NCBI RefSeq assembly: GCF_008033135.1
Contig: NZ_CP041335.1
Coordinates: 372,001-436,000, forward strand
Direction: 5' to 3'
Length of the DNA stretch: 64,000 bases
Source of the DNA: Chitinolyticbacter meiyuanensis
GTDB taxonomy: Bacteria; Pseudomonadota; Gammaproteobacteria; Burkholderiales; Chitinibacteraceae
Shown here: piece by piece, positions 9,255 through 17,843 of the stretch
How the letters are laid out: each line of letters begins with the position of its first letter
How positions within the stretch are numbered: the first letter of the stretch is position 1
Notes under the pieces: generated by a model
Seen by the model: only the letters and a program-made list of their open reading frames with translations
What the model was told of the DNA's origin: nothing
The model's database searches: none
Position numbers and translations under genes: made by a program

Positions 9255-10121
9255 ATGAACGTCGAAAACGGTGTACACGATCCGCATTACTTCGTCCCGG
9301 CGCCTTCGCGCTGGCCCATCGTCGGCTCGGCCGGCCTGTTCTGTCTGGCGCTGGGCGCGGCATTCGCAATGAACAGCGTGCCTGCCGGCAAGTGGATCCT
9401 GCTCGCGGGCGCCGCCATCATCATCTGGATGCTGTTCGGCTGGTTCGGCGACGTGATCCGCGAATCGCGGCACGGCCAGTATGGCAAGCAGGTGGACTAC
9501 TCGTTCCGCTGGGGCATGAGCTGGTTCATCTTCTCCGAGGTGATGTTCTTTGCCGCCTTCTTCGGCGCCCTGTTCTACATGCGGGTGATCTCGGTGCCCG
9601 AGCTCGGCTACGACTCGACCACGCACCAGCTGCTGTGGGCTGGTTTCAAGGAAGCGTGGCCGGCCGCAACAGGGCCGAAGGTCGAGGCTTACCACGCGAT
9701 GGCGCCATGGGGCCTGCCGGCAATCAACACCGCGTTGCTGCTGACCTCCGGCGTGACGTTGACCTGGGCGCATTGGGGCCTGGTGGAAAACCAGCGCGGC
9801 CATCTCAAGATCGGCCTAGCGCTCACGCTGCTGCTCGGCGCCGTGTTCCTGGGCCTGCAGGCCTACGAATACCACCACGCCTGGACCGAGATGGACCTGA
9901 CGCTGGCGTCCGGCGCCTATGGCGCGACCTTCTACATGTTGACCGGCTTCCACGGCATGCACGTGCTGGTCGGTGCCATCATGCTGGCCACCATGCTGGG
10001 CCGGGTGTTGCGCGGGCATTTCGACAAGGAACACCACTTCGCCTTCGAGGCAGCCGCTTGGTACTGGCACTTCGTCGATGTGGTGTGGTTGATTCTGTTC
10101 GTCTTCGTCTACTGCATTTGA
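9255..10121 (+). CDS. ctaE: Cytochrome c oxidase subunit III
   Basis: This 288-residue, seven-helix subunit stabilises the catalytic core. Family features include WPIVGSAGLF at the start, the SEVMFF segment in helix III, and the C-terminal FHGMHVLVG and WYWHFVDVVWLILF motifs. A GGGAG ribosome site lies upstream. It is the last plus-strand gene before a 150-bp gap and the short convergent gene at 10275. Confidence 0.97.
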   Translation: MNVENGVHDPHYFVPAPSRWPIVGSAGLFCLALGAAFAMNSVPAGKWILLAGAAIIIWMLFGWFGDVIRESRHGQYGKQVDYSFRWGMSWFIFSEVMFFAAFFGALFYMRVISVPELGYDSTTHQLLWAGFKEAWPAATGPKVEAYHAMAPWGLPAINTALLLTSGVTLTWAHWGLVENQRGHLKIGLALTLLLGAVFLGLQAYEYHHAWTEMDLTLASGAYGATFYMLTGFHGMHVLVGAIMLATMLGRVLRGHFDKEHHFAFEAAAWYWHFVDVVWLILFVFVYCI

Positions 10122-10171
10122 CGCTAGCCCCGGCCGGGCTGCGCCTGCGCATTTCGTGGTCGGGCGGTACT

Positions 10172-10202
10172 CGGAATCCTCATGTACAGCCAGTACATTC
10201 CG
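10172..10202. repeat. Imperfect palindrome downstream of ctaE
   Basis: CGGAAT, a 5-base bulge, TGTAC, a 5-base loop, GTACA and TTCCG form an asymmetric hairpin in the non-coding gap after ctaE. A second inverted pair, CCGGTTCC near 10200 and GGAACCGG near 10250, encloses the rest. The composition suggests a dispersed intergenic repeat, but only one copy is seen in this window. Confidence 0.4.
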
Positions 10203-10274
10203 GTTCCTGCGTGCTGTCCTCCCGCGAACTGCATGGGTTCGCTACAACCGGAACCGGCGTCTTGGTGGTGAGCA

Positions 10275-10478
10275 TCAGGGTGTCAGGCCGTGCGGTTGCA
10301 GCCAGCCGAGCTGAATGGCGACGAGCAGCAGCACGAACAGGGCGATGGACAGCCCGATGCGCCAGGTGAGCGAGCGCACCAGCCGGGGTGATCCGGCCGG
10401 ACCGCGCACCAATTGAAACATCGCACGCCCGAGTACGGCGACGATCACGATCAGCAAGATGACGGCAACGATTTTCAT
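10275..10478 (-). CDS. Twin-transmembrane (DUF2909-like) small protein
   Basis: This 67-residue protein has two hydrophobic helices separated by a basic loop (RGPAGSPRLVRSLTWR). It fits the DUF2909/twin-transmembrane family that sits opposite SURF1 in many betaproteobacterial oxidase clusters. The ATG at 10478 has a GGGAG ribosome site; the frame extends further upstream but has no better start. Its start codon shares the CATG palindrome with the likely SURF1 start on the other strand. Function unknown, probably linked to oxidase biogenesis. Confidence 0.7.
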   Translation of the reverse strand: MKIVAVILLIVIVAVLGRAMFQLVRGPAGSPRLVRSLTWRIGLSIALFVLLLVAIQLGWLQPHGLTP

Positions 10479-11172
10479 GGCAACTCCCGTTTCACAAGTT
10501 CGTAGCATAGCCCGGTTGCGCTGGGCGATGGCGGGCTTGCTGGCGCTGGTGTTGCTGACGCTGCTCCTGGGGGGCTGGCAGTGGTCGCGGATGCAGGAGA
10601 AGGAAGCCTTGTTCGCCCGCTACCGTGCCGCCGCCACCCATGCGCCACTGGCCTGGGCCGGTGGCGCCCCCCCTGGGGACTATCGCCAGGTGCAGCTGGC
10701 TGGCCACTGGCTGCCCGAGCGCGAGCTGACGCTGGCGCCACGCACCCATGAGGGCCAGATCGGCTTCGAGGTGGTGAGCCCGTTTCAGCTGCAGGACGGC
10801 CAGATCGTGCTGGTGAACCGTGGCTGGCTGGTACAAGGCAGCGCGATCCCTCCTACTGGCTCCGTCGCGCTCGTCGAGCTGCAGCCCTGGCCACGCTTCC
10901 TCGAGCTGGCGCAGACCCACCCCGAAGGCAACCATTTCCAGAATATCGACGCCAGGCGCTATGCCGCCTGGGCCGGCGGCCGGCAACCGGTCGCCTATGT
11001 CCGCGCATTGGGCTCGGCCACACCGTTCGCACGCAGTGCCGGCCCGGGTGCCATCGGCCCTGAGCGGCATCTGGGCTACGCGCTGACCTGGTGGGCCATG
11101 AGTGCTATCGGCTTGCTGCTGTGCTGGCGTTTTTATCGTTCCAACCGTGGAGAGGCCGATGCCATTTCCTGA
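10477..11172 (+). CDS. SURF1 family cytochrome oxidase biogenesis protein
   Basis: SURF1 proteins help insert heme a into subunit I. The protein (about 231 residues) shows the family plan: an N-terminal membrane helix (about 18-37), the GGWQWSRMQEKEAL segment, a central domain with QVQLAGHWLPE and LVNRGWL, and a C-terminal helix (GYALTWWAMSAIGLLL). The start is uncertain: ATG at 10477 overlaps the opposing gene's ATG, and an in-frame ATG at 10459 would add six residues. Its 3' end overlaps the next gene. Confidence 0.88.
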   Translation: MATPVSQVRSIARLRWAMAGLLALVLLTLLLGGWQWSRMQEKEALFARYRAAATHAPLAWAGGAPPGDYRQVQLAGHWLPERELTLAPRTHEGQIGFEVVSPFQLQDGQIVLVNRGWLVQGSAIPPTGSVALVELQPWPRFLELAQTHPEGNHFQNIDARRYAAWAGGRQPVAYVRALGSATPFARSAGPGAIGPERHLGYALTWWAMSAIGLLLCWRFYRSNRGEADAIS

Positions 11173-11653
11173 TGCCAAGCGTGGCCGTAAAACGCTGCTG
11201 CTGATGTTTGCGCTGTCGCTGACCCCCATCCTCGCAGCACAGGCGGTCTACACCTGGTACCGCCCTGCCGGTGGTCAGAGTTTTGGCGAACTGCTGGTCC
11301 AGCCCGCCGTGCTCGATGCGGCCAAGCAATGGCGGCTGGTGGCGCACGATCCCGCCGGCTGCACCGCACAAGCCGATGCGCTGACCTTTGCCGCGCGCCA
11401 GCTCGACGTGGCGCAGGGGCGGGAATCGGATCGCGTTGCCTACGCCGCCACGCGCCTGTGCCCCGGCAAGGTCGCCGATGCACAGGTGGTGCAGCCACGG
11501 CAGGCGCTGCCGGGCGCAGGGCTCTATCTCGTCGACCCCAATGGCAACGCGGTGATCCGCTACAGCCCGCAACAGCTGGCAAGCGACGAGGGGCGCCGCC
11601 GCGTGATGAGCGAGATCGGCAAGCTGCTGAAGAACAACCAGGCGCTAGGCTGA
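11159..11653 (+). CDS. Sco/thioredoxin-like membrane-anchored oxidase-associated protein
   Basis: This 164-residue protein has one N-terminal anchor helix (about 10-30) and a periplasmic domain ending in LYLVDPNGNAVIRYSP and VMSEIGKLLKNNQ, the pattern at the end of Sco/thioredoxin-like folds. The usual CxxxC copper/redox motif is absent: the equivalent loop has a single Cys (DPAGCTAQAD). Homologues of unknown role sit between SURF1 and ctaA in betaproteobacteria. The ATG at 11159 overlaps the SURF1 stop and has a GGAGAGG ribosome site. No canonical Sco1 gene is in the operon. Confidence 0.7.
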   Translation: MPFPDAKRGRKTLLLMFALSLTPILAAQAVYTWYRPAGGQSFGELLVQPAVLDAAKQWRLVAHDPAGCTAQADALTFAARQLDVAQGRESDRVAYAATRLCPGKVADAQVVQPRQALPGAGLYLVDPNGNAVIRYSPQQLASDEGRRRVMSEIGKLLKNNQALG

Positions 11654-11657
11654 ACAC

Positions 11658-12671
11658 ATGACACCACGCACGCTGCGCCGCCTGACGGTATTCACGGTGA
11701 TCTGGACACTGGTGCTGATCATGCTCGGTGCCTATGTCCGGCTGGAGGACGCCGGGCTCGGCTGTCCGGACTGGCCCGGTTGCTACGGCCGGCTGACCGC
11801 GCCGACGCACGACCACGAAGTGGCCCATGCCGAGCTGCACTATGGCGGCGAGGTCGATCCGGCCAAGGGTTGGAAGGAAATGATCCACCGCTATGTCGCC
11901 GGCGGGCTCGGGCTGATCCTGCTGTGGCAGGCCTGGGCGCTGTGGCGCAGTCGGCGCGAAACCGGCGTGCCGGCCGCACTGGTGATCGCCCCGCTGGCAG
12001 TGGTGCTGTTCCAGGCATTGCTCGGCATGTGGACGGTGACGCTGAAGCTGATGCCCGTTGTCGTCACTGCGCACCTGCTCGGCGGCATGACCATGCTGGC
12101 GCTGGTCACCGCGCAGGCGGCCCGCGCCCGGCCCGGCCGGCTGGTGCTGCCTGCGGGACTGCGCCGCTTTGCCTGGTTCGCGCTCGCCGTGGTGGTGTTG
12201 CAGATCGCGCTGGGCGGCTGGGTATCGACCAACTACGCTGCGCTAGCCTGCGACGGCTTCCCGGCCTGTCGCGGCGGCTACCAGCTGCCGGACGACTGGG
12301 CGGTGGGCTTCCATCCATTGCGCGAACTGGGCCTGACCACGACCGGCGGCCCGCTCGATATCGACCACCTTGCCGCCATCCACTGGATCCACCGGCTGTG
12401 GGCGCTGGCGGTCACCGTCGCTGTCGCGCTGCTTGGCGTATTGCTGCTACGCCGCGGCCTGCGTGCCGGTGGCTGGCTGCTGGCCGCGCTGGTGTTGCAG
12501 CTTGGCCTCGGCATCGCCAACGTGCTGATGCACCTGCCGCTGGCGCTGGCCGTGGCGCATAACGGCGGGGCCGCGCTGCTGCTGGCCCTGCTCACCATCC
12601 TGGTTGCCCGATCTTCCTCCGAGGAGCTGTCCCATGCTCAGAACGCTTACCGCTACGCCCCGGCTCGCTGA
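11658..12671 (+). CDS. ctaA: Heme A synthase (CtaA/Cox15)
   Basis: This 337-residue, eight-helix enzyme oxidises heme O to heme A for the oxidase. Motifs include GLGCPDWPGCYG in the first periplasmic loop, and heme-ligand histidines in EMIHRY, VVTAHLL, IHWIHRLW and VAHNGG. It lies 4 bp after the Sco-like gene and its last 38 bases overlap ctaB. Enzyme order in the pathway is ctaB then ctaA; both genes are present together. Confidence 0.95.
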   Translation: MTPRTLRRLTVFTVIWTLVLIMLGAYVRLEDAGLGCPDWPGCYGRLTAPTHDHEVAHAELHYGGEVDPAKGWKEMIHRYVAGGLGLILLWQAWALWRSRRETGVPAALVIAPLAVVLFQALLGMWTVTLKLMPVVVTAHLLGGMTMLALVTAQAARARPGRLVLPAGLRRFAWFALAVVVLQIALGGWVSTNYAALACDGFPACRGGYQLPDDWAVGFHPLRELGLTTTGGPLDIDHLAAIHWIHRLWALAVTVAVALLGVLLLRRGLRAGGWLLAALVLQLGLGIANVLMHLPLALAVAHNGGAALLLALLTILVARSSSEELSHAQNAYRYAPAR

Positions 12672-13536
12672 TTTCTGGGCGCTGGGCAAACCGCGCGTCG
12701 TTGCGCTGATCACTTTCTGTGCGGCCGTCGGCAGCGCACTGGCAGGCCCGGCTTGGACGGAGCTGCCGCGTGTGCTGGTGTCGCTGGTCGGCATCGCGCT
12801 GGTGGCAATGGGTGCCGCTGCGGTGAACTGCCTGGTCGAGCGCGATCGCGACGCCGAGATGCGTCGCACCCAGGCGCGGCCGCTGGTGCGCGGCTCGCTG
12901 ACCCGGCTCGATGCGGCACTCTATGCGGCGCTGCTCACCGGCAGCGGTCTGTGGCTGACCGCAAGCTTCGGCAACACGCTGACCGCACTGCTGACGCTGG
13001 CCACCTTCTTCGGCTATGCCGTGGTCTACACCCGCTGGCTCAAGCCCGCCACGCCGCAGAACATCGTGATCGGCGGTGCCGCCGGCGCCATGCCGCCGGT
13101 GCTGGGCTGGGCCGCGGTCAGCAATACCGTGTCGCCCGAGGCGGCGGTGATGTTTTTGATGATCTACACCTGGACCCCGCCGCACTTCTGGGCGCTGGCG
13201 CTGTATCGCGAGCTCGACTACGCCAAGGCCGGTCTGCCGATGCTGCCGGTCACCCATGGCGCCGCCTTCACCCGCCAGACCATCGTGCTGTACGCGGTGA
13301 TGCTGGCGGCGGTATGCCTGCTGCCCTTCGTCATCGGCATGAGCAGCTGGCTCTACCTCGCGGTGGCGGCCTGGTTCAACTACGGCTTCATCGCGCGCAG
13401 CCTCAAGCTGTATCGCAGCGGCGATGAAACGGTGGCGCGCGGGCTGTTCCTCTACTCGATCAAGTACCTGGCCTGGGTGTTCGGCGCGCTGGTGCTCGAC
13501 CGGGCTGGCCACATGCTGTGGCAGCAGTGGATGTGA
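12634..13536 (+). CDS. ctaB: Protoheme IX farnesyltransferase (heme O synthase)
   Basis: CtaB adds a farnesyl group to heme b to make heme O. The 300-residue protein has the UbiA-type multi-helix plan, the first polar motif at residues 65-79 (NCLVERDRDAEMRRT) and the second motif near YTRWLKPATPQNIVIGGAAGAMPP. In the first motif the usual N-x3-D-x3-D reads N-x3-E-x3-D. The start at 12634 is chosen for its GAGGAG ribosome site; upstream in-frame codons overlap ctaA further. It is the last gene of the oxidase operon. Confidence 0.94.
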   Translation: MLRTLTATPRLADFWALGKPRVVALITFCAAVGSALAGPAWTELPRVLVSLVGIALVAMGAAAVNCLVERDRDAEMRRTQARPLVRGSLTRLDAALYAALLTGSGLWLTASFGNTLTALLTLATFFGYAVVYTRWLKPATPQNIVIGGAAGAMPPVLGWAAVSNTVSPEAAVMFLMIYTWTPPHFWALALYRELDYAKAGLPMLPVTHGAAFTRQTIVLYAVMLAAVCLLPFVIGMSSWLYLAVAAWFNYGFIARSLKLYRSGDETVARGLFLYSIKYLAWVFGALVLDRAGHMLWQQWM

Positions 13537-13558
13537 GTCCTGCTGGTGAATAAGAAGC

Positions 13559-13584
13559 AAAATGGGCGCCGCGGCGCCCATTTT
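13559..13584. terminator. Bidirectional terminator between ctaB and the siderophore receptor
   Basis: AAAATGGGCGCC and GGCGCCCATTTT form a perfect 12-bp stem with a 2-base loop. It ends the oxidase operon and the convergent TonB receptor gene. Confidence 0.85.
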
Positions 13585-13604
13585 GCTTGGGGTGAGGTCG
13601 ACGC

Positions 13605-15728
13605 TTACCAGCGGTAGCGAGCCGACAACGTGGTGACGCGCGGATAGCCGTAGTAGCACCAGTTGATGCTGTTGCAGGCGGAGAAGTATTCCTTGTCCGT
13701 CACGTTGTTGATGTTGAGCTGCAGGCGCCAGTCCTGGATCTCGTAGTGCACCGACAGGTCGAGTAGCGTATACGAGTCGGCTTTCCACAGATTGGCTGCA
13801 TCGCCGTAGGACGAGCCGGTGTAGCGCACGCCGGCGCCGAAGCCCAAGCCCTTCAGCGCGGTGCCCTGCAGGGTGTAGTCCGCCCACAGCGCAGCCTGGT
13901 GCTTGGGCAGCAGCGGAATCTGCTTGCCGAGCGTGGTGGCATCGTTGCCCTTGGTGATCTCGCTGTCGCTGTAGGTGTAGGACGCCATCACGTTGAAGCC
14001 GGGCTGGAAGTTGAACTTGCTTTCGAACTCCAGACCCTTCACTTCCACTTCACCCTGCTGCACCGAGAAGAACATGTGGTCGGGATCGACCGTCAGCGCG
14101 TTTTCCTGCGTGGTCTGGAACAGCGCCATGCTGAGCAGGTGGTTGGTGCCGGTCGGCTGGTATTTCACGCCGCCTTCGTACTGCACGCCGCGGGTCGGGC
14201 TGAACGCATCGCCCGAGAACGAGCGTTCCAGCGTAGGCTGGAACGATTTGGAGTACGCCACGTAGGGTGCCAGGCCGGAATCGAACACGTAGTTGAGGCC
14301 GACACGGCTGGAGAAGGCGCGATCATCCTGCGTGGTGGTGGTGCCGCTGATCTTGTTGTCGGCATCGGTATCCACCCAGTCCTGGCGGCCGCTCAGCGTC
14401 AGCACCCAGCGGTCGTACTTGATCTGGTCCTGCAGATAGATGCCGAGTTGCTGCTGCTTCTGCACTACGTGCGTGCCGTCGGCCGGCCGGACGATGGGCG
14501 CACCGTATACCGGATCGAACACGTCGATGGGCGGTGCCGAGCCAAAGCCCGAGGTCGCCTCGTCATTGGCCTCGCGATAGTCGAGGCCGGCCAGCACGGT
14601 GTGCGCAATCTGGCCAGTGATCAGGCGGGCTTCGACCTGGTTGTCCACCGAGAACATCTTGGTGTCGTCGTGCGGGGTATAGGTGTAGCGATTGAGGGTA
14701 CGCAGGTCGCTTTGCAGACCCAGCGGACCGACCACGTCGTGGACCACCTTGGTGCGGGCGTAGCGCAGGTTCTGGCGCACCGTCCAGGTGTCGTTGAACT
14801 CGTGGGCGAACTCGTAGCCGATGGAGCTCATCTCCTTCTCGTAGGTGTCGAAATCGGGCTCGCCGGCATCGAACGAGGGAGAGATCTTGCCATTCGGGTT
14901 GGGCAGCAACGTGCCTTGTGCCGGCAGGAAGCCACCGGGGTTGCCGGTCTCGGCCTTCTGGTAGCGCGCGAGCAGCGTCAGCGAGGTATTGGCATCAGGC
15001 TTCCAGGTCAGGGCCGGCGCAACGAACAGGCGCTTGTCCTCGTTGTGGTCGATATGGGTATCACCGTCGCTTGCCAGCGCGGTCAGGCGGTACAGCCAGG
15101 TGCCATCGGTGTTCAGCGGGCCGCCCAGGTCCACGGTGGCCTGCTTGTGGTTGTAGCTGCCGATTTCCACGCCCACTTCGCGCAGCGCATCCTCGGTCGG
15201 GCGCTTGCTCACCAGGTTGACCATGCCGCCTGGCGGCAACTGGCCATACAGGACCGACGACGGCCCCTTCAGCACTTCGATGCGCTCAAGGCCGTACGGC
15301 TCGACGCGCGATTGCGTGGTCCAGCCGCCGTTGGGCAAGGTCATGCCGTCAAGGAAGATGGCCGGAGTGAAGCCGCGTACCAGCAGCCAGTCGCTGCGTG
15401 CATCGGAACCGTAGGCACCGCCCACCACGCCCGAGCTGTAGCGCAGCGCCTGGTCCACGCCATGGATTGCCTGGTCCTGCAGCTGCTCCTTGGTGATCAC
15501 CGTCACCGATTGCGGAATTTCCAGCAACGAGCTGTCGGTCTTGCTGCCGGTACGGCTGCGCTTGGCGACGTAGCCGTAAACGGGGCCCTGTGCGTCTTCC
15601 AGTGCGCTGGCACTGACGGTCACGGTATCGAGTGTCACGGTGGCATCCTCGGCCAGCGCATGCGGCGCGGCGCAGGCGAGCGCCAGACTCGCGATGATCG
15701 GTCGCAGCCGATGAGGGGTGGTGTTCAT
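13605..15728 (-). CDS. TonB-dependent siderophore receptor (FhuA/FpvA-like)
   Basis: This 707-residue outer-membrane receptor imports a ferric siderophore using TonB energy. It has a cleavable signal peptide (about 1-27, ending PHALA), a TonB-box-like stretch (DTVTVSA), a plug domain (about 65-170, with LDGMTLPNGGW and IEVLKGPSSVLYGQLPPGGMVNLVSKRP) and a 22-strand barrel ending in the aromatic YRW terminus. There is no N-terminal signalling extension, so it should not signal through FecIR. The ATG at 15728 is preferred over a TTG one codon earlier. It adjoins the PepSY/DUF3649/DUF3325 set, typical for hydroxamate siderophore uptake; the actual ligand cannot be read from sequence. Confidence 0.93.
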   Translation of the reverse strand: MNTTPHRLRPIIASLALACAAPHALAEDATVTLDTVTVSASALEDAQGPVYGYVAKRSRTGSKTDSSLLEIPQSVTVITKEQLQDQAIHGVDQALRYSSGVVGGAYGSDARSDWLLVRGFTPAIFLDGMTLPNGGWTTQSRVEPYGLERIEVLKGPSSVLYGQLPPGGMVNLVSKRPTEDALREVGVEIGSYNHKQATVDLGGPLNTDGTWLYRLTALASDGDTHIDHNEDKRLFVAPALTWKPDANTSLTLLARYQKAETGNPGGFLPAQGTLLPNPNGKISPSFDAGEPDFDTYEKEMSSIGYEFAHEFNDTWTVRQNLRYARTKVVHDVVGPLGLQSDLRTLNRYTYTPHDDTKMFSVDNQVEARLITGQIAHTVLAGLDYREANDEATSGFGSAPPIDVFDPVYGAPIVRPADGTHVVQKQQQLGIYLQDQIKYDRWVLTLSGRQDWVDTDADNKISGTTTTQDDRAFSSRVGLNYVFDSGLAPYVAYSKSFQPTLERSFSGDAFSPTRGVQYEGGVKYQPTGTNHLLSMALFQTTQENALTVDPDHMFFSVQQGEVEVKGLEFESKFNFQPGFNVMASYTYSDSEITKGNDATTLGKQIPLLPKHQAALWADYTLQGTALKGLGFGAGVRYTGSSYGDAANLWKADSYTLLDLSVHYEIQDWRLQLNINNVTDKEYFSACNSINWCYYGYPRVTTLSARYRW

Positions 15729-15757
15729 CAAGACATATCCCTGTTGATGGCGCCTCC

Positions 15758-15773
15758 CAATGGGCGCCCATTG
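15758..15773. promoter_or_regulatory. 16-bp palindrome upstream of the receptor gene
   Basis: CAATGGGCGCCCATTG is a perfect palindrome 30 bp before the receptor start. It could be an operator or an RNA hairpin in the leader. No clear Fur consensus is visible in the 260-bp gap (15729-15988), which otherwise contains only short GC hairpins. Confidence 0.35.
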
Positions 15774-15988
15774 TTGTAAAGCTGTCGCACACCGCCCTTA
15801 CGGGCGGGGTGATGCCGTGCTGGCCGGCAACGCGCCAACCAGCCCAAGTGTCTTGCCAGTTGCTGACAGCGCTTTCACGCCACAGCGCAAACACGGCCCG
15901 ATCCGGCCGAGTTTCAGGTTTGCGTCGCAGCGGAATCTAGGCTGTCATCCGCACGCAGGCGTCAGTCCGATGCGCGATTGTCGTGGGG

Positions 15989-17578
15989 TCAGCCCGCGTG
16001 TTTGACCGGGTCAGCCTGCGTAGTGCCTGGCACGGTCAGCGCCCACACGCTGCCCGGCTGGCCATTGCGAGCGCGACGCCAGGTGGCGCGCGCCAGCGCG
16101 GCAAAGCCTGCCGCCAGCGCGAGGCCCATGGCGTCGACGCCGAACACGCCCCACAGCCCGCGCCAAGGCGAGACCAGCAGGTGGTCGCCGGTGGCAATGG
16201 CGTTGGCGAGCGGGATCAGCGCCGACAGCACGGCGGCGATCAGCAGCAGCTCGATCGCTGCGCGTGCCGGCGGGCGGCAGAAGGCCCAGGCCAGCAGGAT
16301 GAAGAAGGTGGTGAAGCAGGTGACACGCTCGAACAGTGCCGGATCGGCGCCAGCCATGTGGGCGACCATGCTGGCCACAAAAGCGGCCGAAATGGCAGCA
16401 CAGCTGCCGATGCACACGCCGACCGTGGCCTGCGCCATACGCCAGGTCCTGAGCGACTGGGTAGCGGCGTGGCGCTTGCGGCGTGCCTCGATCCACAGCA
16501 GGTTGCCCGAATAGAACAGGAAGGCGCCGGCAAGGCCCAGCACGAAGTACAGCCACTGCACCAAGTGTCCGCCGAAGCTGCCGAAATGCAGCGCGTATAC
16601 GCTGCCGAGCACAGCCTGGTTCACGCTGCGCTGGCCGGGGGTATCGATGCGCAGCACCTTGCCGGTGGCAAGCGCTACGCCGATGCCGCCGTAGGGTGCC
16701 AGCGTGTTCGGCGATTCGCCGCGGATCTCCACGGTGGCGTTGCGATCGCCGTAGTTGGAAAAGCTCAGCCAGTTCGCCTCCATCTGCGGCGCCACCTTGC
16801 GGCTGATCGCCACGAGTTCGAGCGGCGCCAGCATGGCGGCCGGCTGGTTGGCCGCGGTGCGCGGTACGGCGGAGCTGGTGTGTTGCGTGAATTCGGCGAC
16901 GAGCTTGCCGTCGAACACGCCGTAGTTGAAGACGGCAGCGGTGAAGGTGAACAGGCAGAACAGCGCCCCGGTCACCGCAAAGATGATGTGGAACGGCAGG
17001 CTAAGCACGCCGATGGCGTTGTGGGCATCCTGCCAGAACCGCTTGAGGTTGCGCCCCGGGCGCAGCGCGAACAGGTCCTTCAGCAACAGCGGCAGGTGCA
17101 CCACCACGCCGGAGATCAGCGCCACGCCATAGAGCAGCGACACCACGCCCATCAGCCAGATGCCAGCCACCGGCAGGCCCAGCATGTAGTGCAGCTCGTT
17201 CACGAGATCGGCCAGCTTGGAATGCGGCGGCGGCGTGACGCCTTGTTCCACCTCGGACAGCGGCTTGTTCACCCACTCGCCGCTGGCGGCATCGAACCAC
17301 CAGGCGACCAGGGCCGAATCGTGATCCGACGGCAACATCACCGCGAAATTGCCCTTGAGCTCGGGATGCTGGGCGTGGAAACGATCGATGCGCGGGCCGG
17401 CATCGTCGATCTGTTCGTAGGTGGCGCCGCGCGAGGCCGGATCCTGCCAGCTGTGCAGGTCGGCGTGAAACACGGTGATGGCGCCGGCGTAGAAGGCAAT
17501 GAACAGCGCGAAGCCGGCGACGATGCCGGTCCAGGTATGCAGCGCCTGGTAGAGCTTGAGCGTGGCGGACTTGATCAT
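15989..17578 (-). CDS. PepSY-associated TM protein (PiuB-like ferric reductase candidate)
   Basis: This 529-residue inner-membrane protein has the PepSY_TM plan: a first helix with a conserved LHTWTGIVAGF motif, a periplasmic PepSY domain (about 45-130), the LHYMLGLP segment, several helices with HNAIGVLSLPFH, and four more helices at the C-terminus. The conserved histidines in membrane helices fit a heme- or flavin-linked role in releasing iron from siderophores in the periplasm; this is family inference. It overlaps nothing but lies 1 bp after the next gene upstream, so the three genes form one operon reading toward the receptor. Confidence 0.88.
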   Translation of the reverse strand: MIKSATLKLYQALHTWTGIVAGFALFIAFYAGAITVFHADLHSWQDPASRGATYEQIDDAGPRIDRFHAQHPELKGNFAVMLPSDHDSALVAWWFDAASGEWVNKPLSEVEQGVTPPPHSKLADLVNELHYMLGLPVAGIWLMGVVSLLYGVALISGVVVHLPLLLKDLFALRPGRNLKRFWQDAHNAIGVLSLPFHIIFAVTGALFCLFTFTAAVFNYGVFDGKLVAEFTQHTSSAVPRTAANQPAAMLAPLELVAISRKVAPQMEANWLSFSNYGDRNATVEIRGESPNTLAPYGGIGVALATGKVLRIDTPGQRSVNQAVLGSVYALHFGSFGGHLVQWLYFVLGLAGAFLFYSGNLLWIEARRKRHAATQSLRTWRMAQATVGVCIGSCAAISAAFVASMVAHMAGADPALFERVTCFTTFFILLAWAFCRPPARAAIELLLIAAVLSALIPLANAIATGDHLLVSPWRGLWGVFGVDAMGLALAAGFAALARATWRRARNGQPGSVWALTVPGTTQADPVKHAG

Positions 17579-17579
17579 C

Positions 17580-17843
17580 TCAGACCCCGAAACCCGTGAA
17601 CTTGATCAGCCACAGCGCCGCAAGCGCGGCCACGCTGGCGAGCGCCAGCCAGAGCCAGGCGCGGGCGGTGCTGCGAAACAGCGGGCTCGCGGCGATCACT
17701 GCCATCCACAGCGGAAAGAACGGCAGCATGCCCACGACCATGCTGTGCTGCCACGGGCCGGGCCAGGCGTAGATCACGGCGCCCAAGGTAAAGGCGGACA
17801 GCGGCAGGCCCAGCACCGCCCCGGCGGCAACCTTGCCCCACAT
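17580..17843 (-). CDS. DUF3649-like small iron-uptake membrane protein
   Basis: This 87-residue protein has three hydrophobic helices and resembles the DUF3649 'iron uptake protein' that accompanies PepSY proteins. The start ATG (17843) shares bases with the stop of the upstream gene. The role is unknown beyond its constant partnership with PepSY and TonB receptors. Longer in-frame extension upstream overlaps the next gene and is not supported. Confidence 0.6.
   Translation of the reverse strand: MWGKVAAGAVLGLPLSAFTLGAVIYAWPGPWQHSMVVGMLPFFPLWMAVIAASPLFRSTARAWLWLALASVAALAALWLIKFTGFGV

Noticed and set aside
13899..15779. Long plus-strand frame opposite the siderophore receptor
   Set aside because: Antisense to a full-length TonB receptor with intact motifs; a GC-driven open frame.
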